DNA of 64,000 bases from contig DATBQR010000010.1 in the NCBI GenBank assembly GCA_036560705.1, positions 1 through 64,000 on the forward strand, read 5' to 3'. Source of the stretch: RBG-16-66-20 sp036560705. Lineage in GTDB: Bacteria; Pseudomonadota; Gammaproteobacteria; Burkholderiales; SG8-39. The position numbers were made by a program, and so were the translations under genes. This document shows, one piece after another, positions 62,384 through 64,000 of the stretch (within the stretch, counting starts at the first letter, position 1; every line of letters begins with the position of its first letter). The notes under the pieces are model-generated. The model did no database searches. It saw only the letters and a program-made list of their open reading frames with translations, and was not told the DNA's origin.

Positions 62384-64000
62384 CTAGACGTAGTCCTTGG
62401 CCGCGGTCTCGGCATCGACCGGCGCGCCGGTCAGGTTGCCCTGGAGGAAATCGCAGCCGCAAGCCTTGAGCGCTTCGCGCTGCAGTTCCGACTCCACGCC
62501 GACGGCGGTCACCTTGAGCTCCAGCGCATGCGCGAGGCCCACGATGCCGGCGACGATCGCCTTGCTCTCCTTGTGTGCCTCGGCCACCAGCGAGCGGTCG
62601 ATCTTCAGCTTGCCCACCGGCAGCTGGCGCAGGCCGACCAGGCTGGAATAGGCGGCGCCGAAGCTGTCGATCGCCACCGTCACCCCGAGGTCGCGCAGCT
62701 TCTTCAGCACCGCGGCGGCGAGATCGACGTTCTGCATCACCGTCGGCTCGGCGACTTCGATCTCGAGCAGCGGCGGCGGCAGCCCGGTTTCCTTGAGCGC
62801 GCGCGCCACCAGTTCGGCAAGCTTGGGGTCGTGGAACTGGCGCGGCGACAGGTTGACGCTCACCGGCAGGCCGCGCTCGGTGCCGATGAAGGTCGCCCAG
62901 CGGCAGGCTTCGTGCAGCATCCATTCGCCCAGGCGCAGGATCAGGCCCGTGTCCTCGGCGAGGTGGACGAACTCCGCGGGGCCGACCACGCCGCGCGCCG
63001 GATGCTGCCAGCGCAGCAGCGCCTCGTGCGCCGCGGCGCGCCCGGTGGCCGGATCGACCATCGGCTGGTAGTAGACGCGCATCTCGCCCGCCTGCACCGC
63101 GCGCCGCAGGTCGCTCTCCAGCACCAGGCGCTTGGAGGCGGACTGGTTCATCTGCTCGGTGAAGAACTGGTAGTTGGCGCGCCCGGTTTCCTTGGCGTGG
63201 TACATCGCCGCGTCGGCGTTGCGGATCAGCGTCTCGGCGTCGCGCCCGTCGTCCGGGAACACGCTGATGCCGACCGAGGGGGTGATGGTCAGCTCGCGGT
63301 CGTCCACCGAGAAGGGCAGCGCGACCGTCTCCAGGATCTTCGCCGCGACGTTGGCGGCGTCCGAGGAGCGCTTGATCTCCGGCAGCACCACCACGAATTC
63401 GTCGCCGCCCATGCGGCAGATGGTGTCCACCACGCGCAGCTGCTTGATCAGGCGCTCGGCCACCTCCTTCAGCACCACGTCGCCCGCCGAGTGCCCGAGC
63501 GAATCGTTGATCGCCTTGAAGCGGTCCAGGTCGACGAACATCACCGCGGTCTGCTTGCGGTTGCGGTGGCTGAGCGCGAGCGCCTGCGTCAGCCGGTCCT
63601 CCAGCAGGCGCCGGTTGGGAAGTCCCGTGAGCGCATCGTGGTCGGCGAGGTGCTGGGCGCGGGTCTCCGCCTGCCGGCGGTCCGAGATCTCCGCCTGCAG
63701 GCGCTCGTTCGCCGCCTGCAGCTCGGCGGTGCGTTCCTCCACCGCGCGCTCGAGCGCGTCGCGCGAGGCCTGCAGGGATTCGCGCGTCGCGCGCTCGGCC
63801 GTGATGTCCTCGTAGATCCCGATGGTGCCCTCCTCGGGATGCACGGGGTCGATCGCCTTGGCCACCAGCTTGCACCAGAACAGCGACCCGTCCTTGCGCC
63901 GGAACTGGCGCTCGCCGACATGGCTGCTGCCGGTCGCCAGGTGCGGGTACATGGCGGCGCCCGCGGCCTCGTATTCCTCCCGCGACAGGAACAGCGGTTC
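62384..64000 (-). CDS. PAS-GGDEF-EAL protein (partial, N-terminus off window)
   Basis: The reading frame enters from beyond 64000. A PAS domain (EPLFLSREEYEAAG to EEGTIGIYEDITAER), a short coiled coil (residues RDALERAVEERTAELQAANE) and a GGDEF domain follow. GGDEF is intact (RMGGDEFVVVLP) with an RxxD inhibitory site (RVVD) five residues before it. The EAL domain has HEALLRW and KIDRSLV, but the metal-binding DDFG is IDSFG and QGY is QGN. It is probably a c-di-GMP cyclase with a weak or dead phosphodiesterase; the EAL may bind c-di-GMP. Confidence 0.9.
   Translation of the reverse strand, partial: EPLFLSREEYEAAGAAMYPHLATGSSHVGERQFRRKDGSLFWCKLVAKAIDPVHPEEGTIGIYEDITAERATRESLQASRDALERAVEERTAELQAANERLQAEISDRRQAETRAQHLADHDALTGLPNRRLLEDRLTQALALSHRNRKQTAVMFVDLDRFKAINDSLGHSAGDVVLKEVAERLIKQLRVVDTICRMGGDEFVVVLPEIKRSSDAANVAAKILETVALPFSVDDRELTITPSVGISVFPDDGRDAETLIRNADAAMYHAKETGRANYQFFTEQMNQSASKRLVLESDLRRAVQAGEMRVYYQPMVDPATGRAAAHEALLRWQHPARGVVGPAEFVHLAEDTGLILRLGEWMLHEACRWATFIGTERGLPVSVNLSPRQFHDPKLAELVARALKETGLPPPLLEIEVAEPTVMQNVDLAAAVLKKLRDLGVTVAIDSFGAAYSSLVGLRQLPVGKLKIDRSLVAEAHKESKAIVAGIVGLAHALELKVTAVGVESELQREALKACGCDFLQGNLTGAPVDAETAAKDYV

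Overview
The window looks like a compact, high-GC chromosome segment of a betaproteobacterium, most like the metabolically versatile Burkholderiales. Evidence from the sequence: six Bug-type (TctC-family) periplasmic binding proteins without membrane partners, many CoA-thioester and organic-acid enzymes, strong GC bias at third codon positions, and 1- or 4-base start/stop overlaps almost everywhere. No rRNA, tRNA, CRISPR array, phage gene, integrase or insertion sequence was seen. No stretch over about 140 bases lacks a gene. The species cannot be named from this text alone.

Layout, left to right. 1-6.5 kb: Bug binding proteins, a molybdenum hydroxylase pair (2Fe-2S and molybdopterin subunits) and a secreted alpha/beta hydrolase whose start overlaps a terminator hairpin. 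6.5-15.4 kb: a 1-Cys peroxiredoxin, then two divergent organic-acid clusters separated by only 26 bases. The left one has a class II aldolase, an MmgE/PrpD protein, an ADP-forming acyl-CoA synthetase and a 3-hydroxyisobutyrate dehydrogenase-like enzyme. The right one has an unusual SDR, a second MmgE/PrpD and a Bug protein. 15.4-22.8 kb: a DUF2721 membrane protein, a beta-propeller, then an apparent catabolic operon (DapA-like aldolase, SDR, LeuC/LeuD-like dehydratase, class III CoA-transferase, TauD dioxygenase).

22.8-25.5 kb: a Ser/Thr kinase fused to a cyclic-nucleotide-binding domain, DNA-3-methyladenine glycosylase I and two small exported proteins. 25.5-32.3 kb: a MarR-headed operon with nearly all genes overlapping, matching the aerobic 2-aminobenzoate (anthranilate) CoA pathway: CoA ligase, monooxygenase/reductase fusion, RidA, acyl-CoA dehydrogenase and crotonase. 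32.4-48.5 kb: mixed accessory metabolism and transport, with an exported amidohydrolase, cupin, hydrolase, class II aldolase, MFS, MATE and EamA transporters, a hotdog-fold protein, ketopantoate reductase, a NitT/TauT-type ABC importer, and two short MetE-like proteins.

48.5-58.6 kb: a second MarR-headed operon (kynureninase, TRAP transporter, NHL propeller, Bug protein) diverging from a hydantoinase/oxoprolinase hyuAB pair across a 36-base gap that contains a perfect inverted repeat. Kynureninase makes anthranilate, so this operon and the anthranilate operon could form one tryptophan/kynurenine route; that link is inference. 58.6-64 kb: a response regulator, a cytoplasmic sulfatase, two divergent TPR proteins, a truncated ferredoxin beside a short duplication, a MarR regulator with a perfect 13-base-arm operator, and a GGDEF/EAL protein that runs off the right edge.
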